Origin: Anaerolineae bacterium CG2_30_64_16
GTDB taxonomy: Bacteria > Chloroflexota > Anaerolineae > CG2-30-64-16
Reading direction: 5' to 3'
NCBI GenBank assembly: GCA_001871755.1
Contig: MNXL01000367.1
Span: 1,410 to 6,999, forward strand
Length of the DNA stretch: 5,590 nucleotides
The notes beneath the pieces were generated by a model. It saw only the letters and a list, made by a program, of their open reading frames with translations. It was not told where the DNA came from and did not search any database. A program made the translations under genes and the position numbers. Positions 5,504 to 5,590 of this stretch are shown piece by piece; the stretch's first letter is position 1, and every line of letters begins with the position of its first letter.

Positions 5504-5590
5504 TCCTTTTGGTTACTACTCAGCCTTTGTGGCGATGTCATTCCCGCAAGCTCTTAGCGGGAATCCAGCGGCGCTGCCAGCGGGAACCTG
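5504..5590. repeat. Tandem 130-bp palindromic repeat, copy 2 (cut by window end)
   Basis: These 87 bases are identical to 5374-5460 with no mismatch, offset by 130. The copy is cut by the window edge before hairpin B, so the number of copies is unknown. Perfect identity points to a recent duplication, active homogenisation or an assembly effect at a sequence end. Confidence 0.85.

Noticed and set aside
5374..5590. CRISPR array
   Set aside because: The repeated unit is 130 bp and identical throughout its overlap, with no short constant repeat alternating with different spacers.

Overview
The window holds two sensor histidine kinase genes in tandem on the + strand, separated by a short intergenic region full of dyad symmetry and followed by a tandemly repeated palindromic element. 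The DNA is GC-rich. Multi-GAF kinases whose GAF domains end in FANQAAIAxENARLYxE-like helices, together with clustered orphan-looking kinases and octamer repeats between genes, suggest a member of the Chloroflexota (Anaerolineae/Caldilineae-like). This is inference; the window contains no phylogenetic marker.

Positions 1-3870 are the 3' part of a very large soluble histidine kinase. The frame is open from the first base, so the true start lies upstream. The visible part has the tail of one GAF domain, six complete GAF domains, a HisKA dimerisation/phosphoacceptor domain and a HATPase_c domain. No membrane segment is visible. GAF3 and GAF4 are an internal duplication of about 180 residues, and the GAF6-GAF7 block is clearly more GC-rich than the GAF domains before it.

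Positions 3871-4101 are intergenic. They contain three copies of an octamer that begin on the stop codon, a 112-bp dyad element with 12-bp perfect outer arms (3928-4039) holding two inverted, covarying hairpins, and an 18-bp perfect palindrome (4060-4077) that resembles a type I-E CRISPR repeat. A ribosome-binding site for the second gene follows.

Positions 4102-5370 are a complete 422-residue soluble PAS-coiled coil-HisKA-HATPase_c kinase. From memory, its PAS and kinase sequences resemble a subtype common in cyanobacterial sensor kinases.

Positions 5371-5590 are non-coding. They carry a 130-bp unit repeated in tandem: one full copy and 87 identical bases of a second, cut by the window end. 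Each unit contains two inverted hairpins of the GTCATnCCCG...CGGGnATCCAG type with compensatory changes in the stems.

Both kinases keep the phosphoacceptor histidine and the N, G1 and G2 boxes, so both should be active. No response regulator is visible, so their partners are unknown. The most unusual content is the non-coding DNA: two palindromic elements unrelated in sequence but alike in plan flank the second kinase gene.
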